Source: Acinetobacter sp. ASP199 (GTDB lineage: Bacteria > Pseudomonadota > Gammaproteobacteria > Pseudomonadales > Moraxellaceae). Taken from it: a DNA stretch of 64,000 nt. Within the stretch, counting starts at the first letter, position 1. The number at the start of each line of letters is the position of its first letter. The stretch is from assembly GCF_022700675.1 (NCBI RefSeq), contig NZ_CP062182.1, positions 1,612,001 through 1,676,000 on the forward strand, written 5' to 3'. The notes beneath the pieces were generated by a model. It ran no database searches. It was not told the DNA's origin and saw nothing but the letters and a program-made list of their open reading frames with translations. Below, piece after piece: positions 39,140-48,476 of the stretch. A program made the translations under genes and the position numbers.

Positions 39140-39167
39140 ATTCTATACAGTTTCACAATGAGCGCAA
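39140..39167 (-). promoter_or_regulatory. Candidate rrn promoter
   Basis: On the minus strand, TTGCGC (39167-39162) and TAGAAT (39145-39140) are separated by 16 bp, about 250 bp upstream of 16S. This fits a sigma-70 rrn promoter with a GC-rich stretch (ACGCAGC) after the -10. The leader 38894-39139 has no gene and includes the upstream arm of the 16S processing stem. Confidence 0.7.
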
Positions 39168-39311
39168 GTGCTTTTCATAAAAATATATAAAAATATGAAT
39201 TGGTCGTTCATTTTTTACTCTGAATGCGTATTTTTAGCAGCTTTACGGATATTAATCCATCGTTCTGGCCTGAAATATATTTTCAAAGTGTAACGCTCAG
39301 CTATCAAATTA

Positions 39312-39339
39312 AAAAAGATCGGTATAAACCGATCTTTTT
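39312..39339 (-). terminator. Terminator of the DUF2057 gene
   Basis: A 12-bp stem AAAAAGATCGGT/ACCGATCTTTTT with a 4-base loop lies nine bases after the stop codon on the minus strand. Confidence 0.92.
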
Positions 39340-39347
39340 CATGTTTT

Positions 39348-40019
39348 TTAATTGCCTTGTTCAGCAAGCCAAGACATAAACTTTTGACGTTCTATTTTAG
39401 ATGCTTGTTGCCAAAGCTGAATCAGCTGCTGGTCAGTAGAAGTTTTTATTGCTGTTTCAGTTGAGTTTACCTTAGCTACTACTGGCACTAGCGCTGCCTG
39501 TGTATAAACTGGTGCAGGCTGATTTGCAGGAGCAACCGTTTTAGTGGTCAGGTCTACTGCTTTACCCAATACACTTTTTCCCAATAAAGGCTTGGTTTCA
39601 CTATTTGCCCCTGACTGCTGTACCAGCAACTGATTTTTGGCATCATATAAACCAACAATCGGTTGGTCTTTATATTTTTGTGCGGCATCAAAATTTTTAG
39701 GTGCGTTGATTAAAGCCAGACGATAGTTTTCACCATCTTTCAGTTCAGGCGTTTTAACTGTTACTACGCCTGATTTTAAAATGTCATGGGTATTGTCATT
39801 ATGCTGGAAGAATTCCGTATAACGCACACTAATGCTGTTTGATCCCGGATCTAGCTTATAGGTCTGGTTTTTACGGATTAATCCACTTTTTACTTCTTGC
39901 TCATTCACCGCGACAATCTTGATTTCTTCCGGTGCCATCAAGGTCACTGCTGAAAAGACAGAACTACTTCCCATTAAAGTCGCAGCTGCGATCGCAATAC
40001 GTAAATTCATTCGCTTCAT
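39348..40019 (-). CDS. DUF2057 family secreted protein
   Basis: A 223-aa protein with a signal peptide ending near SSSVFSA. The mature N-terminal half (VTLMAPEEIKIVAVNEQ, then RYTEFFQHNDNTHDILKSGVV and KDGENYRLALINAPKNFDAAQKYKDQP) matches the DUF2057/YccT family of periplasmic proteins of unknown role. A low-complexity Ala/Pro/Thr linker leads to a C-terminal helix. Starts at 40019 and 40010 are both possible. The gene is next to the rrn promoter region but read on the same strand and terminated separately. Confidence 0.83.
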   Translation of the reverse strand: MKRMNLRIAIAAATLMGSSSVFSAVTLMAPEEIKIVAVNEQEVKSGLIRKNQTYKLDPGSNSISVRYTEFFQHNDNTHDILKSGVVTVKTPELKDGENYRLALINAPKNFDAAQKYKDQPIVGLYDAKNQLLVQQSGANSETKPLLGKSVLGKAVDLTTKTVAPANQPAPVYTQAALVPVVAKVNSTETAIKTSTDQQLIQLWQQASKIERQKFMSWLAEQGN

Positions 40020-40175
40020 TCTTCCTGATTATTTAAGTGTGTTTGCACTATGCCGAGTATATGTGACAATTTTATGATAAATCACTTAGACAAACAGCCA
40101 GTAGTTCAAGCATATATCTATATATCCATCTGATATATTCAGCTAAGCGCTATGTCGTCAATGCATACAAAATAA

Positions 40176-40203
40176 AAAAGGAGCACTGAAGCGCTCCTTT
40201 TCA
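40176..40203 (-). terminator. Terminator of the first nitroreductase gene
   Basis: The stem AAAAGGAGC/GCTCCTTTT with an 8-base loop lies 13 bases after the stop of the 40217-40810 gene on the minus strand. Confidence 0.88.
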
Positions 40204-40216
40204 TTATTCAACTCTA

Positions 40217-40810
40217 TTAATTAAAAGTTTTAAAACGCTCTGCGTCATCCACAAAAGTTTTCTCACCTGCTGGCGCTTCAATGGAACCAAACACCAATTG
40301 GGCGCGTAGCTTCCAGTTTAAAGGCACATCAAAAGCGATCGCGACTTCATCATCAATGATCGGATTATAGTGCTGCAAAGAGGCACCAATATTTTTTTCC
40401 GCCAATGCTGTCCAAGTCGCAAATTGGGCAATCGCTGAAGAATGCTCTGACCATACCGGGAAGTTATCTGCATACAATGGGAATTGTGCTTGCATTTCTT
40501 TTACCACTTCCTGATCTTCATAAAACAAGGCTGTGCCATAACCCGCTGCAAAACTGTTAATTTTGTTATTTGTTCCTTCAAACGCATTAGCTGGCACAAT
40601 TTTCTTTAAAGTGTCACGGACAATATTCCAGAAATTTTGATGCGATTCACCAAACAGGATCACTACGCGAGAAGTTTGCGAGTTAAAAGAAGATGGGCTG
40701 TGACGCACTGCCTCCTTAATTATATTTTCAATTTCCACCTGATCTAGCGTTACATTATTACCAATTGCATAAATGCTACGGCGTTGTTTGATTTGATCTA
40801 AAAATGCCAT
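40217..40810 (-). CDS. Nitroreductase family protein (Frm2/Hbn1-like)
   Basis: A 197-aa FMN-dependent nitroreductase-fold protein. FMN-binding features are the RRSIYAIG start (10-17), the SPSSFNSQTSR segment (38-48) and the C-terminal AQLVFGSIEAP. The compact length and the KQRRS-IY motif fit the subgroup related to yeast Frm2/Hbn1. It likely reduces quinones or nitro compounds with NAD(P)H. A paralogue lies just upstream on the same strand, about 185 bp away. Confidence 0.88.
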   Translation of the reverse strand: MAFLDQIKQRRSIYAIGNNVTLDQVEIENIIKEAVRHSPSSFNSQTSRVVILFGESHQNFWNIVRDTLKKIVPANAFEGTNNKINSFAAGYGTALFYEDQEVVKEMQAQFPLYADNFPVWSEHSSAIAQFATWTALAEKNIGASLQHYNPIIDDEVAIAFDVPLNWKLRAQLVFGSIEAPAGEKTFVDDAERFKTFN

Positions 40811-40994
40811 GGAGAACCTCTTGTATATCTTGTCTTGTTCAAAATCGATAATGACAGATTAATCTTTTTTTTAACCCAAAACAGGCGTATATAAAAAACG
40901 TAGTGTTTTATTAATAGAACAATAAGAGGTTTTTTTACGTTTAATATTTGTATTGTACCCACTGGCCTATATCTCCAGTGGGTTGTTTATCATT

Positions 40995-41684
40995 TTAGGT
41001 AAATACGCAAAAGCGATCCTGGAAGTTAGGGTTCCGATGGGGTTCTGCAGGCTGTTCAATAGAACCAAAACAAAGCTGGGCGCGTAGCAGCCAGTTTTCA
41101 TCTATTTTAAAATGTGCTGCGATTGCCTGATCCACCGTTGGATTATAGTGCTGTAAGGATGCCCCCAAGCCTGAATCTGCAAGTGCTGTCCAGACAGCAA
41201 ACTGCGCCATGCCCGAAGTCTGTTCAGACCAGACCGGAAAATCTTCAGCACTCATTGGCATTTTCTTTTGTAACTGCTGAATGATCGTTTGATCTTCATA
41301 AAATAAGACTGTTCCAAAAGCAGCAGCACATTGATCAATCTTGATTTCAACTCCTTCGAATACCTGAGCAGGCATTTCCAGACGTTTAACCTCTTTTACA
41401 ATTTCCCAGAATTTATAATGTGAATCACCAAACAGAATTACGATTCGTGCACTTTGTGAATTGAAAGCTGAAGGACAACTGCGTACTGCAGCTTGAATCA
41501 GTTCAGCAATATATGCCTGGCTATAATGAACTCGCTTCCCCAAAGCATAAATACTACGGCGCTTTTTTAACTGATCGATAAAAGTCAGCTCATCCGTCTG
41601 TTCAGTTTTGCTCTTTTTTGAAAATTTAAAATCTTTAGTCAGGTCTGTCGTTAGTACATGCCCAATCTTATTTAACAACGCCAT
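40995..41684 (-). CDS. Nitroreductase family protein, paralogue with N-terminal extension
   Basis: A 229-aa protein whose last 195 residues align throughout with the neighbouring nitroreductase (KKRRSIYALG, SCPSAFNSQSAR, FPVWSEQTSGMAQFAVWTAL, LQHYNPTVD, AQLCFGSIEQP). The extra 33 N-terminal residues are basic and polar, without a clear signal peptide. The pair looks like a tandem gene duplication that has since diverged. An FMN enzyme acting on small electrophiles is expected; the substrate is unknown. Confidence 0.87.
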   Translation of the reverse strand: MALLNKIGHVLTTDLTKDFKFSKKSKTEQTDELTFIDQLKKRRSIYALGKRVHYSQAYIAELIQAAVRSCPSAFNSQSARIVILFGDSHYKFWEIVKEVKRLEMPAQVFEGVEIKIDQCAAAFGTVLFYEDQTIIQQLQKKMPMSAEDFPVWSEQTSGMAQFAVWTALADSGLGASLQHYNPTVDQAIAAHFKIDENWLLRAQLCFGSIEQPAEPHRNPNFQDRFCVFT

Positions 41685-41818
41685 TTACACTTTTCCCCAA
41701 TTAAAACATGCCCGCCAATGGCTGGACCTGTTTATTGTAAAGGCTTTGGCTAAAAGGCTTATGACATAAGCTTTCAAGGCTGTTGCTTTTTACAGCAATC
41801 AATCGATTTAAAAACAAA

Positions 41819-41842
41819 AAACTCCGCGCTAAGCGGAGTTTC
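41819..41842 (-). terminator. Terminator of ftsY
   Basis: The stem AAACTCCGC/GCGGAGTTT, with a 5-base loop, lies 18 bases after the ftsY stop on the minus strand. Confidence 0.88.
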
Positions 41843-41859
41843 TGTGACTTATTGCACGA

Positions 41860-42966
41860 TTATTTATTTTCAGTTTCAAATAACGCAGCAACAAATGATT
41901 TGGCAGAGAATGGACGAAGATCGTCAATTTTCTCACCTACACCAATAAAGCGGATTGGCACATGGGTACGGCTGGCAATGTTAAATAGCACACCACCTTT
42001 AGCAGTACCATCCAGTTTGGTGATAGTAATACCAGTCAGACCGACCGCTTCATCAAACATTTCTACCTGATTAATTGCATTTTGACCTGTACCAGCATCC
42101 ACAACCAGCATCACTTCATGTGGTGCAGTTGCATCAATCTTCTGCATCACACGTTTCACTTTGGTCAGCTCTTGCATCAGGTGGCTCTTGTTATGCAAAC
42201 GGCCTGCCGTATCGGCGATCAGGACATCTACACCTTTGGCACGGGCACTTTCAAAAGCATCAAAAATGACAGAGGCAGAATCAGCACCGTGACCTTGAGC
42301 AACTACGGCGATGTTATTGCGCTCACCCCAGATTTGCAGCTGTTCAGTTGCCGCAGCACGGAAGGTATCACCAGCTGCCAGCATGACTTTCTTGCCTTTG
42401 CCTTGTAAACGTTTTGCCAGCTTACCAATGGTTGTGGTTTTACCTACACCGTTTACACCGACAACCAGAATCACGAAAGGACTTTTGTTCGGGTCAATGT
42501 GCAATGGTTTTACACGCGGTGCCAATAAGGCCACGAGTTCTTCCTGAAGCGCTTTATATAATGAATGAGAGTAAATCAAGTCTCCACGTGCTGTACGTTC
42601 TGTCAAATTGGCAATAATGGTCTTGGTTGCATCTACGCCGATATCCGCAACTAGCAGCTGCTCTTCTACTTCTTCTAATAATTCGTCATCAATTTCCTTA
42701 CCACCGATGAGGATATTCACCATGCCGTCTGCAAGGTTTTTACGGGTCTTGGTTAGACCTTCCTTCATACGGCTAAAGAAACCACCTTTGGGAGCAGATT
42801 CTTCACTCAGCATTTCTGTTTCAGCGGGCGCTGAAACAACGGCTTGTTCGCGTGGCGTTTCTATAATTGGCACATTGACCGCAGGTAAACTCGGTAATGT
42901 GACATCGTCATCTCCGATATCAGCATCAATCAAAAATTTGTTTTGCCCATTAGATTGCTGTTGCAT
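41860..42966 (-). CDS. ftsY: Signal recognition particle receptor FtsY
   Basis: A 368-aa SRP GTPase with an acidic, poorly conserved N-terminal region (1-60), then the NG domain. G1 is GVNGVGKTT (170-178), followed by [16 protein letters not shown] and TKLDG. It docks ribosome-nascent chain complexes bound by SRP at the inner membrane for delivery to SecYEG. The acidic A domain is shorter than in E. coli. It is divergent from two M16 peptidase genes, an arrangement also seen in Pseudomonas. Confidence 0.97.
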   Translation of the reverse strand: MQQQSNGQNKFLIDADIGDDDVTLPSLPAVNVPIIETPREQAVVSAPAETEMLSEESAPKGGFFSRMKEGLTKTRKNLADGMVNILIGGKEIDDELLEEVEEQLLVADIGVDATKTIIANLTERTARGDLIYSHSLYKALQEELVALLAPRVKPLHIDPNKSPFVILVVGVNGVGKTTTIGKLAKRLQGKGKKVMLAAGDTFRAAATEQLQIWGERNNIAVVAQGHGADSASVIFDAFESARAKGVDVLIADTAGRLHNKSHLMQELTKVKRVMQKIDATAPHEVMLVVDAGTGQNAINQVEMFDEAVGLTGITITKLDGTAKGGVLFNIASRTHVPIRFIGVGEKIDDLRPFSAKSFVAALFETENK

Positions 42967-43164
42967 GCCGAATCCTTGAAAAGCATTGCGTTAAAAAATG
43001 GGATTCTACCATAAGTTATAAAGTTTTAGCTTTAGATTAAAATTCCATTTCTATTACACCAAAAAGCAACAGCACCACTTTGCTTTCAATTGCACAATTC
43101 TTAAAATGACTTATAAATACATTCGCTTATTTTGGAATATCTAGTGTTCAAATCACTCATTTTT

Positions 43165-44550
43165 ATGCACGCTCGCCCAATCCAGTTTAAGCGATACCTG
43201 TATTCGCTTGGCGCAATACTAATGTGTTTAGACAGCAGCCAGCTTCAGGCAAAAACCATACAAAAAGCCAAATCCGAACTGACACGTAGTACCTTTGAAA
43301 CCACCCTGAAAAATGGTCTGAAAGTCATTATCCGGGAAGATCACCGTGCACCAATGGTCATGACCCAGATCTGGTATAAAGTCGGCAGTGCGGATGAGTC
43401 TGGTAATACCCTGGGTGTATCACATGTACTGGAACATATGATGTTCAAGGGCACCAGCAAAGTTCCAAATGATGAATTCACACGGATTAGCCGGATCTAC
43501 GGCGGTAGTGTGAATGCTGCAACTTTTACCAATTACACCAATTATTATCAGCTTTATCCCAAAGCCTACTTTCCGATGGCACTCGAACTCGAAGCAGACC
43601 GTATGAGCAATCTGCTGCTACGCCAACAGGATTTTGAACCCGAAATCAAAGTGGTCATGGAAGAGCGCCGCCAGCGCACCGATGATAATCCACGTTCACG
43701 TGCCTTTGAACGTTTTAAATGGATTAGTTATCCCACCAGCCATTATCGCCAGCCAGTCATTGGCCATATGAAAACCCTGAACAATATCCAGCTCAGTGAT
43801 GTAAAGCAGTGGTATAAGACCTGGTATACGCCGAACAATGCCATTCTGGTGATTGTTGGCGATGTAGAGTCTGAAAAAGCTCTCCTGCAAGTGCAAAAGT
43901 ACTTTGCCGACACCCCCTCACGTGTTACACCGCAACGCAATGATGTACTTGAGTTTGAACGCTTAGGCTATCGTCACATGGAAATCAATACTGATGTACA
44001 AGTGCCCAACCTGTATATGACCTGGAATGTCAAATCACTGGCTTCAGCAATCAATCGGCAAGATGCTTATGCCCTGACAATTATCCGGAGTTTGCTGGAC
44101 AGCGGTATTTCCTCACGGCTGCAAGATCGACTGGTACGAGACCGCAAGCTGCTGACTTCTGTCAGTGTGTCCTATGATCCATATAACCGTGGTGACAGCC
44201 TGTTTAGCATTTCCGCATTACCTGCAAAGAATGTCAGTTTTGAAGATGCGCAAAAAGCCATTCAGACAGAAGTTGATGCGTTAAAAACTGCAGATATTCC
44301 CAAGCATGAACTGGAACGCATTACCACCCGCTTTGTTTCCAATCTTATTTATAGTCAAGATGATATTGCTGGTCAGGCCAAAATGATCGGCAATCTGGAA
44401 GTAAACGGCTTAAGTTACCGGCTGATGGATGAGCTTCCTAAACATTATGAAAATGTTAGCATGAGCGATATTCAGCGTGTCGCGAATACCTATTTCATTC
44501 GTGAAAATCTCAGCACCTTATACCTCGCACCGGAAGCAAAAGCACAATGA
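43165..44550 (+). CDS. M16 family zinc metallopeptidase (active subunit)
   Basis: A 461-aa secreted peptidase. A signal peptide is followed from about residue 41 by the M16 fold with the zinc motif HVLEH (87-91), and the downstream Glu ligand lies in MALELEADRM. Two M16 domains (active N-terminal and inactive C-terminal) fill the rest. The frame can be extended to TTG 43132, but ATG 43165 gives a proper signal peptide. The stop overlaps the start of the next gene by four bases (ATGA). It likely forms a heterodimer with that product in the periplasm. Confidence 0.88.
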   Translation: MHARPIQFKRYLYSLGAILMCLDSSQLQAKTIQKAKSELTRSTFETTLKNGLKVIIREDHRAPMVMTQIWYKVGSADESGNTLGVSHVLEHMMFKGTSKVPNDEFTRISRIYGGSVNAATFTNYTNYYQLYPKAYFPMALELEADRMSNLLLRQQDFEPEIKVVMEERRQRTDDNPRSRAFERFKWISYPTSHYRQPVIGHMKTLNNIQLSDVKQWYKTWYTPNNAILVIVGDVESEKALLQVQKYFADTPSRVTPQRNDVLEFERLGYRHMEINTDVQVPNLYMTWNVKSLASAINRQDAYALTIIRSLLDSGISSRLQDRLVRDRKLLTSVSVSYDPYNRGDSLFSISALPAKNVSFEDAQKAIQTEVDALKTADIPKHELERITTRFVSNLIYSQDDIAGQAKMIGNLEVNGLSYRLMDELPKHYENVSMSDIQRVANTYFIRENLSTLYLAPEAKAQ

Positions 44551-46064
44551 TGATCAAGCTCAAGTCTGCATGTTCAAATGGTGTATTAATTGTTGCGTTG
44601 AGCTATGCTTCTCTGGTCTGGGCCGAAATTGATCAAAATACAGAACTTCTACCGGAGGATAATCCCGGCCAGTTGCAAGCTATCCCCCTGCTACAAAGCT
44701 TAAAGAATCTCGAGAATGAAAGACAGTTTCAGGCGCCTTATGTCCATGAGCTGAATAATCGCTACAAAGTACGTACGCTATTTGTCGAAACCAAAGATCT
44801 GCCGATGGTCGATATTCAGCTGACCTTTAATGCTGGTGCAGCACGGGATGAGGAAATTCAAAAGGGTTTGTTTGGTTTGTCCAGTATGGCAGCCAAATTG
44901 ATCCGGGAAGGAACCGATACATATACTGCCCGGGAAATTGCGGCTGTTTTTGATCAAAGCGGCGCGCAATTTAGTGCCCAGGCATATCGGGATATGTTTG
45001 TCATCCGCTTACGTGTGATGTCTGATCCCAAAAAACTGGAACCCGCCCTAGCAATGATGATGGAAGTCCTTAAACATGCTTCCTTTAAAAATCAGAGCAT
45101 CAGTCTGGCGGTTAGCAACACCAATGTTGGTCAAAAACAGTTACAGGAAAGTCCAGGTCGCTTAATGGATATCCGCTTTTACAGAACCCTGTATGGACAG
45201 CACCCCTATGCACAGCCAGTAACAGGCACGATTGGCGGCACTCAAAAAGTAAATTCTGAACATTTAAAGAAGTTCCGTGATCAGTTTCTGGTCGCGAAAA
45301 ATATGAATATTGCGATTACCGGAAAACTTAGCCCAAAACAAGCCCTGGATCTTTCAGAACGCATTGCAGGAAATCTCAAGCAAGGAACACGGGCACAACC
45401 ATTACCTGATACGCAACTAAAAAATGATATAGAAGTTGTCCATATTCCCTATAACTCAAGTCAAGCCTATGTGATGTTTGGTCATCTCGGACCTAGTCAT
45501 TTTACTGAAGATAAACTTGCTTTAGAAGTAGCGAATCGTATATTTGGCGGTAGTGGCTTTAATGCGGTATTAATGCAGGAGTTAAGAGTCAAACGTGGTT
45601 TTACCTATGCCGCTTATAGCACTTTTAGCTTTACTCAGACACCGGGGGTGTTTAGTTTTCGCTATTCAACCCGTCAAGACCAGCTATTAGACAGCATTCA
45701 AGTCGCACATCAGGCATTTATCAACTTTGTAAATCAACCGATAGACACCAAACGACTGGAAGAAACCAAATCTGGAATGTTAAGGGCGTTTCCAAATAGC
45801 TACAGCAGCAATGCCACCATTAACGCCCGGCTTGGAACGATGGGGTTCTATGCAGAGCCACGCGATTATCTCACCAGTTTTCCAGAACGATTAGCCAAAA
45901 TCACAGTAAAAGATGTTGAAAATGCAGTACGTAAACATTTGCATCCAGACCGTTTAACTGTAGTCGTCGTTAGTCAGACACTCGATAAAGATGGACTGAA
46001 AACAGCTTTGAAAGCAAATTTAACGAATACGGCTACGACTGATGGATTAATATTCACCCCTTAA
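44547..46064 (+). CDS. M16 family peptidase-like protein (no zinc motif)
   Basis: A 505-aa secreted paralogue of the preceding peptidase, with a signal peptide ending at VWA. Where the active subunit has HxxEH it reads GLSSMAAKLIREG, so zinc ligands are missing. It keeps the C-terminal RVKRGFTYAAYS segment, whose Arg and Tyr bind substrate in M16 dimers. This is the usual split: one subunit supplies zinc and the other completes the substrate pocket. It is translationally coupled to the active subunit. Confidence 0.87.
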   Translation: MMIKLKSACSNGVLIVALSYASLVWAEIDQNTELLPEDNPGQLQAIPLLQSLKNLENERQFQAPYVHELNNRYKVRTLFVETKDLPMVDIQLTFNAGAARDEEIQKGLFGLSSMAAKLIREGTDTYTAREIAAVFDQSGAQFSAQAYRDMFVIRLRVMSDPKKLEPALAMMMEVLKHASFKNQSISLAVSNTNVGQKQLQESPGRLMDIRFYRTLYGQHPYAQPVTGTIGGTQKVNSEHLKKFRDQFLVAKNMNIAITGKLSPKQALDLSERIAGNLKQGTRAQPLPDTQLKNDIEVVHIPYNSSQAYVMFGHLGPSHFTEDKLALEVANRIFGGSGFNAVLMQELRVKRGFTYAAYSTFSFTQTPGVFSFRYSTRQDQLLDSIQVAHQAFINFVNQPIDTKRLEETKSGMLRAFPNSYSSNATINARLGTMGFYAEPRDYLTSFPERLAKITVKDVENAVRKHLHPDRLTVVVVSQTLDKDGLKTALKANLTNTATTDGLIFTP

Positions 46065-46067
46065 GTT

Positions 46068-46391
46068 TTAAGGCTGATCCGCTTTTACTGCAGGTAGCTG
46101 ATGTGCTCGGACTGATTCCTGCTGGTATGCCTGCATCAATTTAAGATATTGACCACGATAAATCGATGGCTGGTCAAGCAAGGCCACTGCCATATCTTGT
46201 GTTTGTGGCAGTTGTTGCTGTATGGAAAGTTGCTGAATTTGTTTAGATTGAACCGTAGTGACGGGACGATAGAGGGCAATACTTGCCAACACAATAATAA
46301 ATAAAATAATAAAAACAAAAACGCTGTTATAGATTTGCTCAAGCGTTAATTTGGACAAAAATATCCTGATTTTTTCTACGTCAATAGCCAT
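46068..46391 (-). CDS. Small membrane protein of unknown function
   Basis: A 107-aa protein with one strong membrane segment (about 22-42, SVFVFIILFIIVLASIALY) and a Gln-rich C-terminal tail of about 60 residues that probably lies in the periplasm. It is convergent with the M16 pair and separated from it by three bases. I do not recognise a family. The gene upstream on the same strand also encodes a single-span protein, and the two may be co-transcribed. Confidence 0.65.
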   Translation of the reverse strand: MAIDVEKIRIFLSKLTLEQIYNSVFVFIILFIIVLASIALYRPVTTVQSKQIQQLSIQQQLPQTQDMAVALLDQPSIYRGQYLKLMQAYQQESVRAHQLPAVKADQP

Positions 46392-46501
46392 ACACTACCT
46401 CTAATTCAAAGTAGTGTATGGCTGCATTGCAATAAGTTCAAGTAATCGGCTGGAAATTCACCCTATTTGCAGATAACTTGTTCCTGCTCAGTATGATTCG
46501 T

Positions 46502-46861
46502 TTATTTGAATAAAGCGATAAAAACGGTACTTCCCAGCATACCTGCAGTAATCGCCAGAATCAGGAAGATAGCAAACTTGCTCACCCCAGACTCTGCACT
46601 GGCTGGGTGCAGGCGGTCTGGATCGGCAAGACGTACCAGTTCTGAATTATAAAGTCTGTAGAATTGCTCACGCTGATTCTCGTCCAGCTGACGGGTAAAA
46701 TCATAGACCGCTTTACGCTGTGCCAGACTATACTCCCCTAAATGAATTTCTTTATGGAAAATAGCTGCATCTAATTTTTTCCGGTGCAGTTGCGCCAATG
46801 CCATCACTTGCCCAGCTGTCGGAGGGATATCAAAATCAATTCCATCTAATGTACGCGACAT
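46502..46861 (-). CDS. Tail-anchored membrane protein of unknown function
   Basis: A 119-aa protein with a helical, soluble N-terminal part (1-90, with RKAVYDFTRQLDENQREQFYRLY) and a single C-terminal membrane segment (about 95-117), which suggests a tail anchor facing the cytoplasm. No known motif is seen. The ribosome binding site AAGGAG lies just upstream. It may form a unit with the 46068-46391 gene. Confidence 0.68.
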   Translation of the reverse strand: MSRTLDGIDFDIPPTAGQVMALAQLHRKKLDAAIFHKEIHLGEYSLAQRKAVYDFTRQLDENQREQFYRLYNSELVRLADPDRLHPASAESGVSKFAIFLILAITAGMLGSTVFIALFK

Positions 46862-47081
46862 GTTATTCTCCTTGTTGTTAGTTTAAATAGTTACTTCACA
46901 TACTAATAAAAAATACAATTGATGATAGTTTAATCATGTAAACTATAAAACAAGAATTAGACGGGGTGAAATAATTGACTTTTCATCCATCTTGTAATAT
47001 TAGTTTAACATTACTCAGTTATATTTGTAGTTAGACTAAAAAGTCTATCCGTAATCATAATTAAAATTAAGGAGTTTTTAT

Positions 47082-47315
47082 ATGATTCAACAATTCTCTC
47101 CACATGAACTTGAACATCTGTATGCTGACGCTGTGAATACAATCCAGTCACAAATGAATTTTTCAGATGCTGTCAAACAGCTTGAAGATGCTGCACGTGC
47201 AGGTCATGGTAAAGCGGCACTTTTTTTAGCTGAACTTTATTATCAAGGTTTCCGCGTCGAGCGTGATTCAATGAAAGCCCAATACTGGCAAAACATGGCC
47301 ACCATGCAAGCCTAA
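47082..47315 (+). CDS. Sel1-like repeat protein, 77 aa
   Basis: A small protein with one and a half Sel1/TPR-like repeats: DAVKQLEDAARAGHGKAALFLAELYYQG, then RDSMKAQYWQNMA. Such repeats mediate protein contacts. There is no signal peptide. A strong AAGGAG ribosome binding site is six to seven bases before the ATG, and a terminator follows directly. Partner unknown. Confidence 0.78.
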   Translation: MIQQFSPHELEHLYADAVNTIQSQMNFSDAVKQLEDAARAGHGKAALFLAELYYQGFRVERDSMKAQYWQNMATMQA

Positions 47316-47318
47316 ATA

Positions 47319-47343
47319 AACGTCACCCCGGTGGCGTTTTTTT
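47319..47343 (+). terminator. Terminator of the Sel1-like gene
   Basis: A GTCACC/GGTGGC stem with a short loop, followed by a long T-run, begins four bases after the stop codon. Confidence 0.85.
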
Positions 47344-47466
47344 TATATTCACAATATTACTTATACATGATGAAGCATTAACTTAACGATTTCTTGCAAA
47401 GCTGAAACAGTAATTTCATATAGTTTTTTTACAATGACAGCGTTGTTCCACAATAGCTTGATCATA

Positions 47467-47850
47467 ATGAAAATGCCAAATATTAAAGATATCCAACCAT
47501 TGCCTAAAGACCTTGCGGTCAAAATCACCATCCTGAAATCGATGATGTACTGCGGGGTACTTTGGGGACTGTTCCATGAAGGCTGGGGCATGATGCGCGA
47601 TCAGGATGAAACCCTGTTCCCGTTCTGGCTGAATTCATCTCATGCAGCAAACTATGCCAAAAAAAACTGGCCAAATTATACGCCGCGCAAAATTACGCCT
47701 AAGGATTTTGAGCAGGCACTGTTACCCACCTTGCATCGCCTGAATGTCACTCCTGTTCTGGTACGTGGCAGTGGCAAACAAATTAAGCTGACAATTGGAC
47801 AGGTGCGTCATTTCTTTTTTTCAGGACAAGGGCTGCACTTCGCTGCATAA
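47467..47850 (+). CDS. DUF2750 domain-containing protein
   Basis: A 127-aa soluble protein whose core (GVLWGLFHEGWGMMRDQDE, PFWLNSSHAANYA) matches the DUF2750 pattern, followed by a C-terminal region with PTLHRLNVTPVLVRG. Function is not known for the family. The start is uncertain between ATGs at 47434, 47467 and 47473, none of which has a strong ribosome binding site. Confidence 0.75.
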   Translation: MKMPNIKDIQPLPKDLAVKITILKSMMYCGVLWGLFHEGWGMMRDQDETLFPFWLNSSHAANYAKKNWPNYTPRKITPKDFEQALLPTLHRLNVTPVLVRGSGKQIKLTIGQVRHFFFSGQGLHFAA

Positions 47851-47937
47851 CATGTTATTTATAGATTCAGCACAGCAATTACCTGAAGATAAACAGCTTA
47901 AACTTCAGGATAAATAATAACAGCTAAGGAATTAATC

Positions 47938-48369
47938 ATGACGAATGTAGCGCAAGTACTCAAAGACAAGCCATCTCAAGAAATTTATACCATTCACCCA
48001 GAAGCTACGGTTCTTGAAGCCATTACTTTAATGGCAGATAAAGACATCGGTGCGATTGTGGTCGTCGAAAAAGATAAAGTGGTCGGGATTCTTTCCGAAC
48101 GTGATTACACCCGAAAGATTGTACTGATGGAACGTACTTCCTTTGATACGACTGTCAGCCAAATCATGACTTCTAATGTAATCACGGTAGATTGTCACAC
48201 TTCTGTACCGGACTGTCTCAGCTTAATGACCAATAAACATTTGCGTCATTTACCAGTAGTAGAAGCAGGAAAACTGGTGGGATTGGCTTCAATTGGTGAC
48301 TTGGTTAAAGCGGCCATGAATGATCAGCAAGTTTTGATTGATCAACTACAACAATATATTTCGGGTTAA
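47938..48369 (+). CDS. CBS domain protein
   Basis: A 143-aa protein made of two CBS motifs in tandem. The first has ATVLEAITLMADKDIGAIVVVE with GILSERDYTRKI, and the second has TSVPDCLSLMTNKHLRHLPVVE with GLASIGDLVKA. Stand-alone CBS pairs bind adenine nucleotides or similar ligands and sense energy state. The partner is not known and the gene appears to be transcribed alone. Confidence 0.9.
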   Translation: MTNVAQVLKDKPSQEIYTIHPEATVLEAITLMADKDIGAIVVVEKDKVVGILSERDYTRKIVLMERTSFDTTVSQIMTSNVITVDCHTSVPDCLSLMTNKHLRHLPVVEAGKLVGLASIGDLVKAAMNDQQVLIDQLQQYISG

Positions 48370-48430
48370 ATATGAATTCAAAAAGCCATTTTGTAATGAC
48401 ATTAGATTGACAAAGAAATGATAGAAATAA

Positions 48431-48461
48431 AAAACCGCTCAATTTGAGCGGTTTTTTATTT
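48431..48461. terminator. Bidirectional terminator between the CBS gene and trpB
   Basis: A perfect stem AAAACCGCTCAA/TTGAGCGGTTTT lies between two convergent genes, with T-runs on both strands. Confidence 0.93.
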
Positions 48462-48476
48462 ACAGCTATAGCTAGA

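Noticed and set aside
42082..42979. Open frames opposite ftsY
   Set aside because: They are shadows of the strongly conserved ftsY frame.
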